Below, piece after piece: positions 41,545 to 49,517 of a stretch of 64,000 nt of DNA; positions within the stretch are counted from its first letter, which is position 1; every line of letters begins with the position of its first letter. Origin of the DNA: Kiritimatiellia bacterium (GTDB lineage Bacteria; Verrucomicrobiota; Kiritimatiellia; RFP12; DVOR01); the NCBI GenBank assembly GCA_900771325.1, contig CAAGNN010000031.1:1-64000 (forward strand), written 5' to 3'. A program made the position numbers and the translations under genes. Below the pieces are notes generated by a model. The model was given only the letters and a program-made list of their open reading frames with translations, was not told the origin of the DNA and made no database searches.

Positions 41545-41767
41545 ACATAGTTTGATTCTGGCGATGTCCTAGACCTCTCGCCGTCTCAGACGCAGAAAGT
41601 TGCGTCACGCAACCTTTCGTCCAAAGGAAACGACCAATTTCACTGCACGGACGAAATGGCTGCGGAGACGCGCTGGGGTTATCCCCTGGCGTGTTTCCCC
41701 GTGCTGTTTTCGTGCAAGGCTTTGGTCGGCCTCCTTTGGAAACATCCGGCAGGAGACACGCCTTTTT
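41545..41767 (+). ncRNA. Unrecognised structured RNA, copy 1 (about 223 nt)
   Basis: It begins ACATAGTTTGATTCTGGCGA and is conserved with the copy at 61270-61489. Helices: P1 41560-41564/41578-41582; P2 41596-41604/41608-41617 (AAAGTTGCG / CGCAACCTTT); P3 41621-41627/41733-41739 (CCAAAGG / CCTTTGG); P4 41631-41637/41722-41728 (CGACCAA / TTGGTCG); P5 41645-41649/41711-41715; P6 41664-41678/41683-41698 with a TTAT loop. P3, P4 and P5 differ in sequence but keep pairing in copy 2. GGAGACACGCC followed by TTTTT at the 3' end can pair with the 3' strand of P6 (GGCGTGTTTCC), a possible terminator that competes with P6. The P-loop gene starts 55 nt downstream, so this may be a cis-regulatory leader or a free-standing RNA. 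I do not recognise the class. Confidence 0.8.
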
Positions 41768-41821
41768 GTCTCTCCTGCCCAACCCGCAGCCGCAAGGCTG
41801 CAACCGAGAAGGAGAACGACA

Positions 41822-42331
41822 ATGCAATATGTCCTTATATTAGACGGAGAGCCTAATACAGGAAAGACTAGCACGCTTTCCCTGTTAATTGACGAGATCG
41901 CAAGAATTACTAGCCACTCCCCTGACCAAGAGTATGTCTGGGGCGGATCTGGGACGAACACGACTCTGCAACCTACTACTAATAATCCAACATCCACCAA
42001 TACGGATAAATGCGTCTACTTCGATCTTGGTCAGCAAAACACTATTCTCATCGCGACCTCTGGTGATACGCGAGAAAGAATAGAAGTCGTATTGGAGAAG
42101 GTCTTAGGGACACCTCCTGACCTATCTCCAAGATTCTTGATTTTGGCCAGTTCGCACTCAGATCGTCAAAAGCATTATCGCTATATCCTAGATCGCCTCG
42201 AGAAAGAGGGTAAGATCCTGGGCGAAATTGAAGAGATAACGATGCTTGAGACAAAACGAAATCAAGGGAGTGCCACTGCCAATGTATCACGGATTATTGA
42301 CTATTTAAGAAACCGTAATGTATCCATCTAA
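41822..42331 (+). CDS. Small P-loop nucleotide-binding protein, AT-rich (169 aa)
   Basis: Walker A GEPNTGKT lies at residues 9-16 (G9, G14, K15, T16), close to the N-terminus. No clear Walker B is visible; candidates are the hydrophobic strands CVYFDLG, NTILIATSGD and RFLILASS. There is no signal peptide and no membrane segment. I do not recognise the family, and the role and substrate are unknown. The coding sequence is visibly richer in A+T than all neighbours (frequent AAT, ATA, AGA, TTA codons), suggesting horizontal acquisition. AAGGAG precedes the ATG; a GCAGCC-GCAA-GGCTGC hairpin at 41786-41101+ in the leader (41786-41801) lies just before it. Structured RNA copy 1 is immediately upstream, so RNA-level control is plausible. 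Longer in-frame starts would run through the RNA and are rejected. Confidence 0.75.
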   Translation: MQYVLILDGEPNTGKTSTLSLLIDEIARITSHSPDQEYVWGGSGTNTTLQPTTNNPTSTNTDKCVYFDLGQQNTILIATSGDTRERIEVVLEKVLGTPPDLSPRFLILASSHSDRQKHYRYILDRLEKEGKILGEIEEITMLETKRNQGSATANVSRIIDYLRNRNVSI

Positions 42332-42354
42332 GAGTTTGTAATTCCAGACTCAAG

Positions 42355-42446
42355 GCACATCGTTTTAGAATGTAAGGTTATTCGTATAAGAATCTACGAT
42401 GTTAATTATTTCGTTTCTTGAGTAATCTTACGCTGAGACGATGTGC
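42355..42446 (+). promoter_or_regulatory. Long nested hairpin between the P-loop gene and the BspA-like gene
   Basis: Outer stem GCACATCGT (42355-42363) pairs with ACGATGTGC (42438-42446). The middle stem GTAAGGTTA (42372-42380) pairs with TAATCTTAC (42423-42431) through one G-T pair, and an inner stem AAGAA / TTCTT closes the centre. A second ACGATGT (42396-42402) offers an alternative partner for the 5' arm. It is a candidate structured leader of the downstream surface operon or a 3' element of the P-loop gene; there is no T-run. Confidence 0.6.
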
Positions 42447-42480
42447 TCGTATTGTGAACGCCTAGATGCAGGAGATTGTT

Positions 42481-43719
42481 ATGAAGTTGTACAGATTACT
42501 CATTCTAGTAGGATTGGTTACGCCTGTAATACACGCAGACACTTGGACGGATCCTCAGACGGGTATTAACTGGCGGTACACTCTTTCCAATGGAACCGTT
42601 GCAATTGGCGAAGGATTGGATCCTTTATGTACAGCTATAGCCCCCTCCTATGCAGGGTCTCTCTCCATTCCCACCTCCATCAATGGAACCACTGTGGGTA
42701 AATTAAGCGATTACGCATTCCTCGGCTGCACATCGGTAACCGCTGTGACTATTCCAGAGGGAGTTACCTCCATTGGATTGGCAACCTTTCACAGTTGTAG
42801 ATCGCTAGCCTCTGTGACTATTCCAGAGGGCGTAACCTCCATTGGAGAGGTAGCCTTCTCCGGCTGCTCGTCTCTGATCTCTGTGGTTATCCCCGAGAGC
42901 GTTACCACTATTGGCTCCGGAGCCTTTGACAATACATACTGCAAACTTATTTTTACTGGGCGACCACCGAGCGAGGGCTTAAGTGAGATTACAATCGAAA
43001 GGATAGAGTATCCGGAGGAATACACAACAATTTGGGAGCGGGCGCTATTCTTAGCGTGTCAACCAAGTACTGTGTCGGTGCGTGCAGAAATGACGACCCC
43101 CAAGACAATGAAGGTAACCTACAAGGTCAATAGTCTGTTCTCGCGTGCAAAGGTGCGGGCCGTTGCGTGGAAGGATGGCGTGCGTTCTTTTGCCAATATC
43201 GTTCCCGTCAAGACTGCGGCGGAGGGGTCTCAGGAAGCGGTGCCGAATGGTGAAGCGGTGACAACTGGCGTGGAACATACCTTCATTTGGCAAGTGTCTG
43301 ATGATTGGAGTATTGACTTGGCGAAAGTTGCCGTAGAGGTGCTGGCCGAGGAGGCCGGGCTACTTCCGCAGGACCTTGTGACCATTCCGGCAACAGAGAC
43401 GCACGCAAAGATGACTTTCACAGTCAATACACCTACCACCGCGCAACTCTTCAACGCACTCGTCTGGTACTATGCCGATGGCGACTCTGCGCTCACGGTC
43501 TCAAATGGCGTAGTGAGAATCAATGGCACGCAGGTGGTTAGCGGTTCATCGCTCAGCACATCAACGACCAATGCAACGGCCTTGCTGAATTATCTCTACG
43601 GTAAACTGGGTTACAAGGTGCTTTCGGGTAGCGATTTGTCCTACGCAAAAGCAATGACACGCCTGTCGTTGTCGAATAGCGGTCTCACCCAACTGTCAGT
43701 CAAGATTTCGGAGGAGTGA
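42481..43719 (+). CDS. Secreted BspA-like leucine-rich repeat protein (412 aa)
   Basis: The signal peptide covers residues 1-20 (LLILVGLVTPVIHA). Residues ~55-155 hold four to five BspA-type LRR units (SVTAVTIPEGVTSIGLATF). Residues ~195-412 are two unknown domains with motifs WQVSDDWSIDLAKVAVEVLA and LFNALVWYYADGD, ending SVKISEE. AGGAG lies 6 nt before the ATG. The 5' third is AT-richer than the rest, continuing the compositional island of the P-loop gene. It is first of a four-gene surface operon; the next ATG is 2 nt after its stop, and its own GGAGGAG sequence serves as that gene's ribosome site. Confidence 0.85.
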   Translation: MKLYRLLILVGLVTPVIHADTWTDPQTGINWRYTLSNGTVAIGEGLDPLCTAIAPSYAGSLSIPTSINGTTVGKLSDYAFLGCTSVTAVTIPEGVTSIGLATFHSCRSLASVTIPEGVTSIGEVAFSGCSSLISVVIPESVTTIGSGAFDNTYCKLIFTGRPPSEGLSEITIERIEYPEEYTTIWERALFLACQPSTVSVRAEMTTPKTMKVTYKVNSLFSRAKVRAVAWKDGVRSFANIVPVKTAAEGSQEAVPNGEAVTTGVEHTFIWQVSDDWSIDLAKVAVEVLAEEAGLLPQDLVTIPATETHAKMTFTVNTPTTAQLFNALVWYYADGDSALTVSNGVVRINGTQVVSGSSLSTSTTNATALLNYLYGKLGYKVLSGSDLSYAKAMTRLSLSNSGLTQLSVKISEE

Positions 43720-43721
43720 GG

Positions 43722-46700
43722 ATGAAGCGGGCGCGGATGAAAGCGCCGTGGCTTCTGCTCGCTGCTTTGGGATGGGCGCTTTTAGGGAGCGCAGCAACGG
43801 TCACGGTAAAACAGGTCGATTCGCTAGGGAATACCCTGGCGGCAGCCGAATACGCCTCGACGGATACGCTCTTTGCCTCCGTGACGGCACCGGCGAGGTC
43901 TGGCTATCGCTTTGTCTACTGGAAGATTGACCCCGCCCTCTCGACCTTTGTCAATCGAGATCTCTGGGGGCGCGCGCTGGATGCAGTCTCCGTTATCCCC
44001 AAGGATAGCGTGACCACGCTAACGGCGGTCTATCTACCAGCCTCGACAGACGAGGATAGCGATGGCGTGGCCGATGGCGAGGAGCTCTATTGGTATGGCT
44101 CGCTGGAGAACAATGCGGAGAGCGATACCGATGGCGATGGTCTCACCTTTGCCGAAGAGTTGCAGTTTGGCCTCAATCCGCACTTCTCCAATGCCCTCAA
44201 CCTCGGTGGCGTGGTCTACGGCGACAGTTCGACCTTGCTCTATAACCCCAACGAATATGATAACCCCAACGAATATGTCCCCTACACCCTGCGCTCCGAG
44301 CCGGAGGGAAAACTCTTTGCTACGCAAACAGCCTATGTCACGCCTGGCACTTCAGTGACTACAAAGCGTTATTCGCCCACTGGGTCCACCTTCGCCTACT
44401 GGACAGTTGAAGGTGTGCGGCAAGCGGATTGCTTTGGACGCGCCCTAGAGGCCGTCACCTTTACCGTAGGCACTGAGGCGATGGAGGTGGTGGCGCATTG
44501 CATTGAGGATGACAACGAGCGCCAAATGTACTATTGGTATGGCAGGGTCCTCTCTCCTGACGAGGACACTGACGGCGACGGCTTCTCCTTCGCCGAGGAA
44601 ATGCAGTTTGGTCTGAACCCCCACTTCCCCAACACCCTTAAGTTGGGTGGCGTGGTCTATGGCAATGGCCCCACGCTTCTCTATAATCCCAACGAATACT
44701 CGCCCTACACCATCCAGTCCGAGCCTGCGGGTGTCTTCACGACCCAGTCCGGTTACCTCCGCCCGGGCGAGACGAAGACAACCACCTCTTACGCTACTAA
44801 CGGCTCGTTCGCCTACTGGGATCTCAATGGCGTACGCCGAGCGGATAGCCTTGGGCGCGCACTTGACAGCATCACCCTCGTGGGCAACGGCTCGGCTGAG
44901 ACCTCGCTGGTGGCCACGGCACACTTTATTGCCGATAACGAGGAAGCCCGGGCGATTGCCTATTGGTATGGCGACCGGCCCGACCTCACACTCGAGAGCG
45001 ACACCGATGGCGATGGCTACACCCTGGCCGAGGAGTTGCAGTTTGGCCTGAACCCGCTCTTCCCCAACGCCCTTAAGTTGGGCGGCGTGGTCTATGGCGA
45101 CGGCCCCGCGCTGGAAACGAACCTTCAGCCCTTCGATATGGCCGCCAAGGCCTTGGTCGGCGGCTCGCTGACCAACCTTTTCGCTGTCTCCGACACACTC
45201 CATGGCGGCTTCACCGGCGGGCGCGACTTTGGCGGAGCCGTCTCCCCGGCGGTTTTCGACACGGAGGGCAACGGCCTCTTCGACTGCCTGTTTTATGCCA
45301 ACGGCACCCTCACGCTCTACCGCAACATCGGCCAAGTCGGCGCGCCGGACTTCGCGGTCACGGAAAACGCCTATCCCCTCCTCGCCGATCGCCTCGCCAC
45401 GATGGCGCGCCCGCTCCTCTGCGGCGGTACCAATGAGACCGGCCCCGAACTTCGCTTCTGCGACGATGGCGGCCCCATCTTCGCCTACGACTGCACCACC
45501 AATGTCATCACCGAGACCGGCCTCACCGGCTGGCCCGTGTGGTCCGCCCTGGACGGCTGGGGCACCTTCGATGGCACCACGCTGCGCCTCAGCGCCGGCA
45601 CCGCCGACTGCGATAGCGCTCCTACCTCCGTGACCGCCGCCGCACTCTTGGAAGCCACCGGCGACAACACCGCCGACCTCCTTGTGGCCGACGCCGAGGG
45701 GCGCATCAGCCTCTACCAGCGCTCCGCCGCCGGCCTCACCCTCAAGCACCGCATCTGGGGCGGCACCTACGTGGGCTTCGCCCAAGGTCTCACCCTCGCA
45801 CCGGTCGACTGGGAGGGCGATGGAGACGGCGATATGCTCGCCGGCACCGCCGATGGTCACCTCCTGCTCCTCACCGACCCTGGCGTCGGCCGTCCCACCA
45901 ACCTAACCGCCACCGCCGGCTACGACAATGTCCTCCTCGCCTGGGACCCGAACGCCCAGTCGCGCGTCTGCGGCTACAATGTCTACCGTGCCCAAACGGC
46001 GGACTTTGCGCGCATTGCTGAGGCACCCCTGCCCACCTATCGCGATTACCCGCCCGCAATCGCCACCTGGCTCTACCGTGTGACGACTCTCTCGCGCCTC
46101 TGGAAGGCCGGCAACTCCACCCCCGAGACCTTCGAGAGCGCCCCCTCGGAGATCGTCAGCGCGACCCTGGGTGGTGTCTGCCTCTCGGTGATGCCCGAGA
46201 TCACCACCTACGATAATGCCGAGATTGCCTGGGCCATCTCCATCGATAACACCCAGGGTCTCGCCGCCCAAGGCTTCGCGATGACCTTCACCTACCCCGA
46301 GGGACTCGTCGAGCCGCTGGACTTCACCTGCACGGCCCTGACCGAGGGCCTTACCCTCACCTCCGAGGCCGCCTCAGGCACCTGGTGCCTCGCGGCCACA
46401 GACGGCACCTTCGCCCCCGGCGGCGGCCCCCTCTTCTCGCTACGCTTCAAGGTCCCGGCTGGGGCTATCGGCACCGGCACCCTCGCCGTCACCGAGGCCA
46501 CCTTCACCGCCACCGATGGTCGCCCCGTGGCCACCAACACGCTGCCGATTACCACCGCGCTCACCATCCAGGCGCGGCCGGTGCCCGCGCAGGTCGCCCT
46601 CACAATGGCCGACCAGGAGGTCGAGACCCTCGCAACCGTCGAGGTGCCCGTCGAGGTGACGACCTCGGGCGACATCGATTGGGAGAGCCTCACCCTCACG

Positions 46701-49505
46701 CCCACCTTCGATGCCGCCAAGCTCACCCTACTCTCGGCCACTCCGCCCACCCAGGAGAGCCCGCAGGCCCTTTATACCTTCCAGGTCCTTGAGCAACACG
46801 GCAGCGACATCTTTGCCGATCTCACCGTCTCTGGCTCGGCCACCAGCGCCAACGGCCTCCCGGCCATCGTCACCAGCGCCGCTTGCCGCCTCCTGATTAC
46901 CGACAGCAACCCACCCCAGCCGGCCAATATCAGTTTGACCCTGCCCCAAATCCAGGAGACCACCGCCGGTGCCTCCTTCACGCTCGCGGTCGATGTCACC
47001 GCCGACGCGCCGCTCATCTGGGAGAGTCTGCAACTCACCCCGGACTTCGACAGCGCTTACTTCGCCCTGCTCGGCTCCACCGCCCCCACCGAAGCTTCGC
47101 CGCGTGCCACCTACACCTTCCAGGTCAACCGCCTGACCGGCGATGACTTCTCCACGGCCATCGCCATCTCCGGCAGCGCGGAGAGTGCCAATGGCTTGCC
47201 GGCGACGGTGACAGGGTGCAGTTGCCAGGTGCGGATTACGACCCTCAAACCCTCGTCGGTGGCGCTGAGTCTGCCCGCGTCGATGGCCGTCGCGGCCAAC
47301 ACCACCTTCACCGTGCGCGCCGATCTCGCCCCGAGCGGGGAGATTGACTGGGCAAGCGTCTCCCTGATGCCGGCCTTTGACAGCGGGAAACTCGCCTTCG
47401 TCTCGGCCACCACCCCCTCGGCGAGCGCCCCCTATGTGGACCTCACCTTCCGCGTGGCGGCCCTGACCGGGGCCGACCACACGACGACCCTCTCGCTCAC
47501 CGGCACGGCCACGAGCGCCAACGGCCTCCCGGCGACAGTCAGCACAGCCTCCAGCACCCTAGCCATTACCACCCTCAAGCCCGCCACCGTGAAGCTGGCC
47601 ACGAGCGCCTCCCTCTCGGCCGTTGCCGGAACGCGCATCTCGCTACCGGTCACCCTCACCGTCACCGATGAGATTGACTGGTCCAGCGTCCAGCTGACCC
47701 CGAGTTATGATGCCACGAAGATGACCTTCGTCTCGGCCACGGCCCCTACGGCCGCCAACCCCAAGGCCACCTTGACCTTCGACATCGTGCGCCTGACCGG
47801 AGCCGACCTCACCTCCTCCATCGCCCTCTCCGGCAGCGCGACGAGTGCCAATGGCTTGCCGGCGACGGTGACGGGAAGCAGTTGCCAGGTGCGGATTACG
47901 ACCCTCAAACCCTCGTCGGTGGCGCTGAGTCTACCCGCGTCGGTGGCCGTTGCGGCCAACACCACCTTCACGGTGCGCGCCGACCTCGCCCCGAGTGGAG
48001 AGATTGACTGGGCAAGCGTCTCCCTGACGCCGGCCTTCGACAGTGGGAAACTCTCCTTCGTCTCGGCCACAACGCCCTCGGCAAGCGCCCCCTATGTGGA
48101 CCTCACCTTCCGCGTGGCCGCCCTGACCGGGGCCGACCACACGACGACCCTCTCGCTCACCGGCACGGCCACGAGCGCTAATGGCCTCCCGGCAACGGTC
48201 AGCACAGCCTCCAGCACCCTGGCCATTACCACCCTCAAGCCCGCCACCGTGAAACTGGCTACGAGCGCCTCCCTCTCGGCCGTTGCCGGAACGCGTATCT
48301 CGCTGCCGGTCACCCTCACCGTCACCGGCGAGATCGACTGGTCCAGCGTCCAGCTGACCCCGAGCTATGACGCCACAAAGATGACCTTCGTCTCGGCCAC
48401 GGCCCCCACGGCCGCCAACCCCAAGGCCACCTTGACCTTCGACATCAAGCGCCTGACCGGGGCCGACCTCACCTCCTCCATCGCCCTCTCCGGCAGCGCG
48501 GTGAGTGCCAATGGGCTTCCGGCGACGGTGACGGGGAGTAGTTGCCAGGTGCGGATTACGACCCTCAAGCCCTCGTCGGTGAAGCTGAGTCTGCCCAGTA
48601 GCGTTGCGGTCACGGCGAGCACCACCTTCACCGTGCGCGTGAGTCTGACCCAGAGCGGCGGCATCAATTGGTCGAGCGTGAGCCTCAAGCGCACCTTCGA
48701 TGCCAGCAAGCTGACCTTCGTCTCGGCCACCACGCCCTCGGCGAGTGCCCCCTATGTGGATATGACCTTCCGCGTGGCGGCCCTGACCGGTGCCGACCAT
48801 TCGACGAAGCTCTCGGTGACCGGCACAGCCACCAGCACCAATGGTCTGGCGGCAACCGTTGGCACCGCTTCCACCAGCCTAAACATCACCACGCTTAAGC
48901 CCTCCAAGGTCTCGCTGACGATGCAGAACGCTTCGGCCAAGACATTGAGCTCGGTGAATGTGACCGTCCAGGTCAGCGTGTCGGGCGGGATTAACTGGTC
49001 GACCTTGGCGCTGACACCGAGCTACGACAAGGCAAAGTTGACCCTGACGGGGACGAAGGCCGCAACGGCCGCCTCGCCGCAGGTGGTCTACACCTTCAAG
49101 GTCCTGGAACAGCACGGCGAGAACCTCTTTGCCGACATCTCGGTGACGGGGAAGGCCACCAGCAGCAACGGCCTGGCGGCGACGGTTGCCGGAGCCTCGT
49201 GCCGGCTGACGATTACCGACAGCAATCCGCCGGTCGACCCAACCGTGGTGCCACCGTGGACGAATGGCGACTGCAATGGCGATGGGCGCCTGAGCTGGAA
49301 TGACTATGACTTGGCCCATCAACGGGTGAGCCGTTGTCACCGCAAGACGCGGCCAGAGAACCATTCGGCAACAGACTTGAAAATCCACACCTCGGTCTGT
49401 CAGGCTTTGGGGATTGCGGAATCGGCGTTGAATACGAGCACCTATCCGGCCCAGTTGACGGCCTTGTATTATTACTTTGAGGCCAAGTGCGGACCCAAGC
49501 CCTAA
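43722..49505 (+). CDS. Large secreted cohesin-like repeat protein with C-terminal dockerin (1,927 aa)
   Basis: The signal peptide covers residues 1-26 (APWLLLAALGWALLGSA). Three calcium-binding, thrombospondin-3-like segments (SDTDGDGLTFAEELQFGLNP at ~residues 125-150, and near 280 and 430) alternate with InlB-like domains. An FG-GAP-like region (~460-720), a fibronectin III-like domain (~723-820) and a cohesin-like domain (~820-950) follow. Eight 110-residue immunoglobulin/cohesin-type repeats cover ~952-1,830. The last ~85 residues carry one dockerin-type calcium loop (GDCNGDGRLSWNDYDLA); a second canonical loop is absent. The start with GGAGG 7 nt upstream is preferred to the overlapping GTG at 43716. 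It is followed 12 nt later by a separate cohesin-like protein, suggesting a cohesin-dockerin surface assembly rather than a classical cellulosome, as no glycosidase is present. Confidence 0.82.
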   Translation: MKRARMKAPWLLLAALGWALLGSAATVTVKQVDSLGNTLAAAEYASTDTLFASVTAPARSGYRFVYWKIDPALSTFVNRDLWGRALDAVSVIPKDSVTTLTAVYLPASTDEDSDGVADGEELYWYGSLENNAESDTDGDGLTFAEELQFGLNPHFSNALNLGGVVYGDSSTLLYNPNEYDNPNEYVPYTLRSEPEGKLFATQTAYVTPGTSVTTKRYSPTGSTFAYWTVEGVRQADCFGRALEAVTFTVGTEAMEVVAHCIEDDNERQMYYWYGRVLSPDEDTDGDGFSFAEEMQFGLNPHFPNTLKLGGVVYGNGPTLLYNPNEYSPYTIQSEPAGVFTTQSGYLRPGETKTTTSYATNGSFAYWDLNGVRRADSLGRALDSITLVGNGSAETSLVATAHFIADNEEARAIAYWYGDRPDLTLESDTDGDGYTLAEELQFGLNPLFPNALKLGGVVYGDGPALETNLQPFDMAAKALVGGSLTNLFAVSDTLHGGFTGGRDFGGAVSPAVFDTEGNGLFDCLFYANGTLTLYRNIGQVGAPDFAVTENAYPLLADRLATMARPLLCGGTNETGPELRFCDDGGPIFAYDCTTNVITETGLTGWPVWSALDGWGTFDGTTLRLSAGTADCDSAPTSVTAAALLEATGDNTADLLVADAEGRISLYQRSAAGLTLKHRIWGGTYVGFAQGLTLAPVDWEGDGDGDMLAGTADGHLLLLTDPGVGRPTNLTATAGYDNVLLAWDPNAQSRVCGYNVYRAQTADFARIAEAPLPTYRDYPPAIATWLYRVTTLSRLWKAGNSTPETFESAPSEIVSATLGGVCLSVMPEITTYDNAEIAWAISIDNTQGLAAQGFAMTFTYPEGLVEPLDFTCTALTEGLTLTSEAASGTWCLAATDGTFAPGGGPLFSLRFKVPAGAIGTGTLAVTEATFTATDGRPVATNTLPITTALTIQARPVPAQVALTMADQEVETLATVEVPVEVTTSGDIDWESLTLTPTFDAAKLTLLSATPPTQESPQALYTFQVLEQHGSDIFADLTVSGSATSANGLPAIVTSAACRLLITDSNPPQPANISLTLPQIQETTAGASFTLAVDVTADAPLIWESLQLTPDFDSAYFALLGSTAPTEASPRATYTFQVNRLTGDDFSTAIAISGSAESANGLPATVTGCSCQVRITTLKPSSVALSLPASMAVAANTTFTVRADLAPSGEIDWASVSLMPAFDSGKLAFVSATTPSASAPYVDLTFRVAALTGADHTTTLSLTGTATSANGLPATVSTASSTLAITTLKPATVKLATSASLSAVAGTRISLPVTLTVTDEIDWSSVQLTPSYDATKMTFVSATAPTAANPKATLTFDIVRLTGADLTSSIALSGSATSANGLPATVTGSSCQVRITTLKPSSVALSLPASVAVAANTTFTVRADLAPSGEIDWASVSLTPAFDSGKLSFVSATTPSASAPYVDLTFRVAALTGADHTTTLSLTGTATSANGLPATVSTASSTLAITTLKPATVKLATSASLSAVAGTRISLPVTLTVTGEIDWSSVQLTPSYDATKMTFVSATAPTAANPKATLTFDIKRLTGADLTSSIALSGSAVSANGLPATVTGSSCQVRITTLKPSSVKLSLPSSVAVTASTTFTVRVSLTQSGGINWSSVSLKRTFDASKLTFVSATTPSASAPYVDMTFRVAALTGADHSTKLSVTGTATSTNGLAATVGTASTSLNITTLKPSKVSLTMQNASAKTLSSVNVTVQVSVSGGINWSTLALTPSYDKAKLTLTGTKAATAASPQVVYTFKVLEQHGENLFADISVTGKATSSNGLAATVAGASCRLTITDSNPPVDPTVVPPWTNGDCNGDGRLSWNDYDLAHQRVSRCHRKTRPENHSATDLKIHTSVCQALGIAESALNTSTYPAQLTALYYYFEAKCGPKP
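47240..48560 (+). repeat. Recent 660-bp tandem duplication in the cohesin/dockerin gene
   Basis: The segment 47240-47899 (two 330-bp repeat units, KPSSVALS and KPATVKLA types) is almost identical to 47900-48559. The remaining units at 46575, 46908, 48560 and 48890 are more diverged. The high DNA identity implies recent expansion and likely repeat-number variation. Confidence 0.85.
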
Positions 49506-49517
49506 GAGGAGAGCCCA

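Noticed and set aside
41545..41566. Resemblance of the RNA 5' end (TAGTTTGATTCTGGC) to the start of 16S rRNA
   Set aside because: Only about 15 nt match and nothing downstream resembles rRNA. Treated as coincidence.
41600..41821. N-terminal extension of the P-loop protein (and 61325-61606 for the 95-residue protein)
   Set aside because: The extensions translate the structured RNA, which is conserved at the level of base pairing and not of codons. Good ribosome sites precede the chosen starts.
41545..42331. Retron or group II intron interpretation of the structured RNA and P-loop gene
   Set aside because: There is no reverse transcriptase in the window, no domain V-like hairpin and no typical msr/msd inverted ends.
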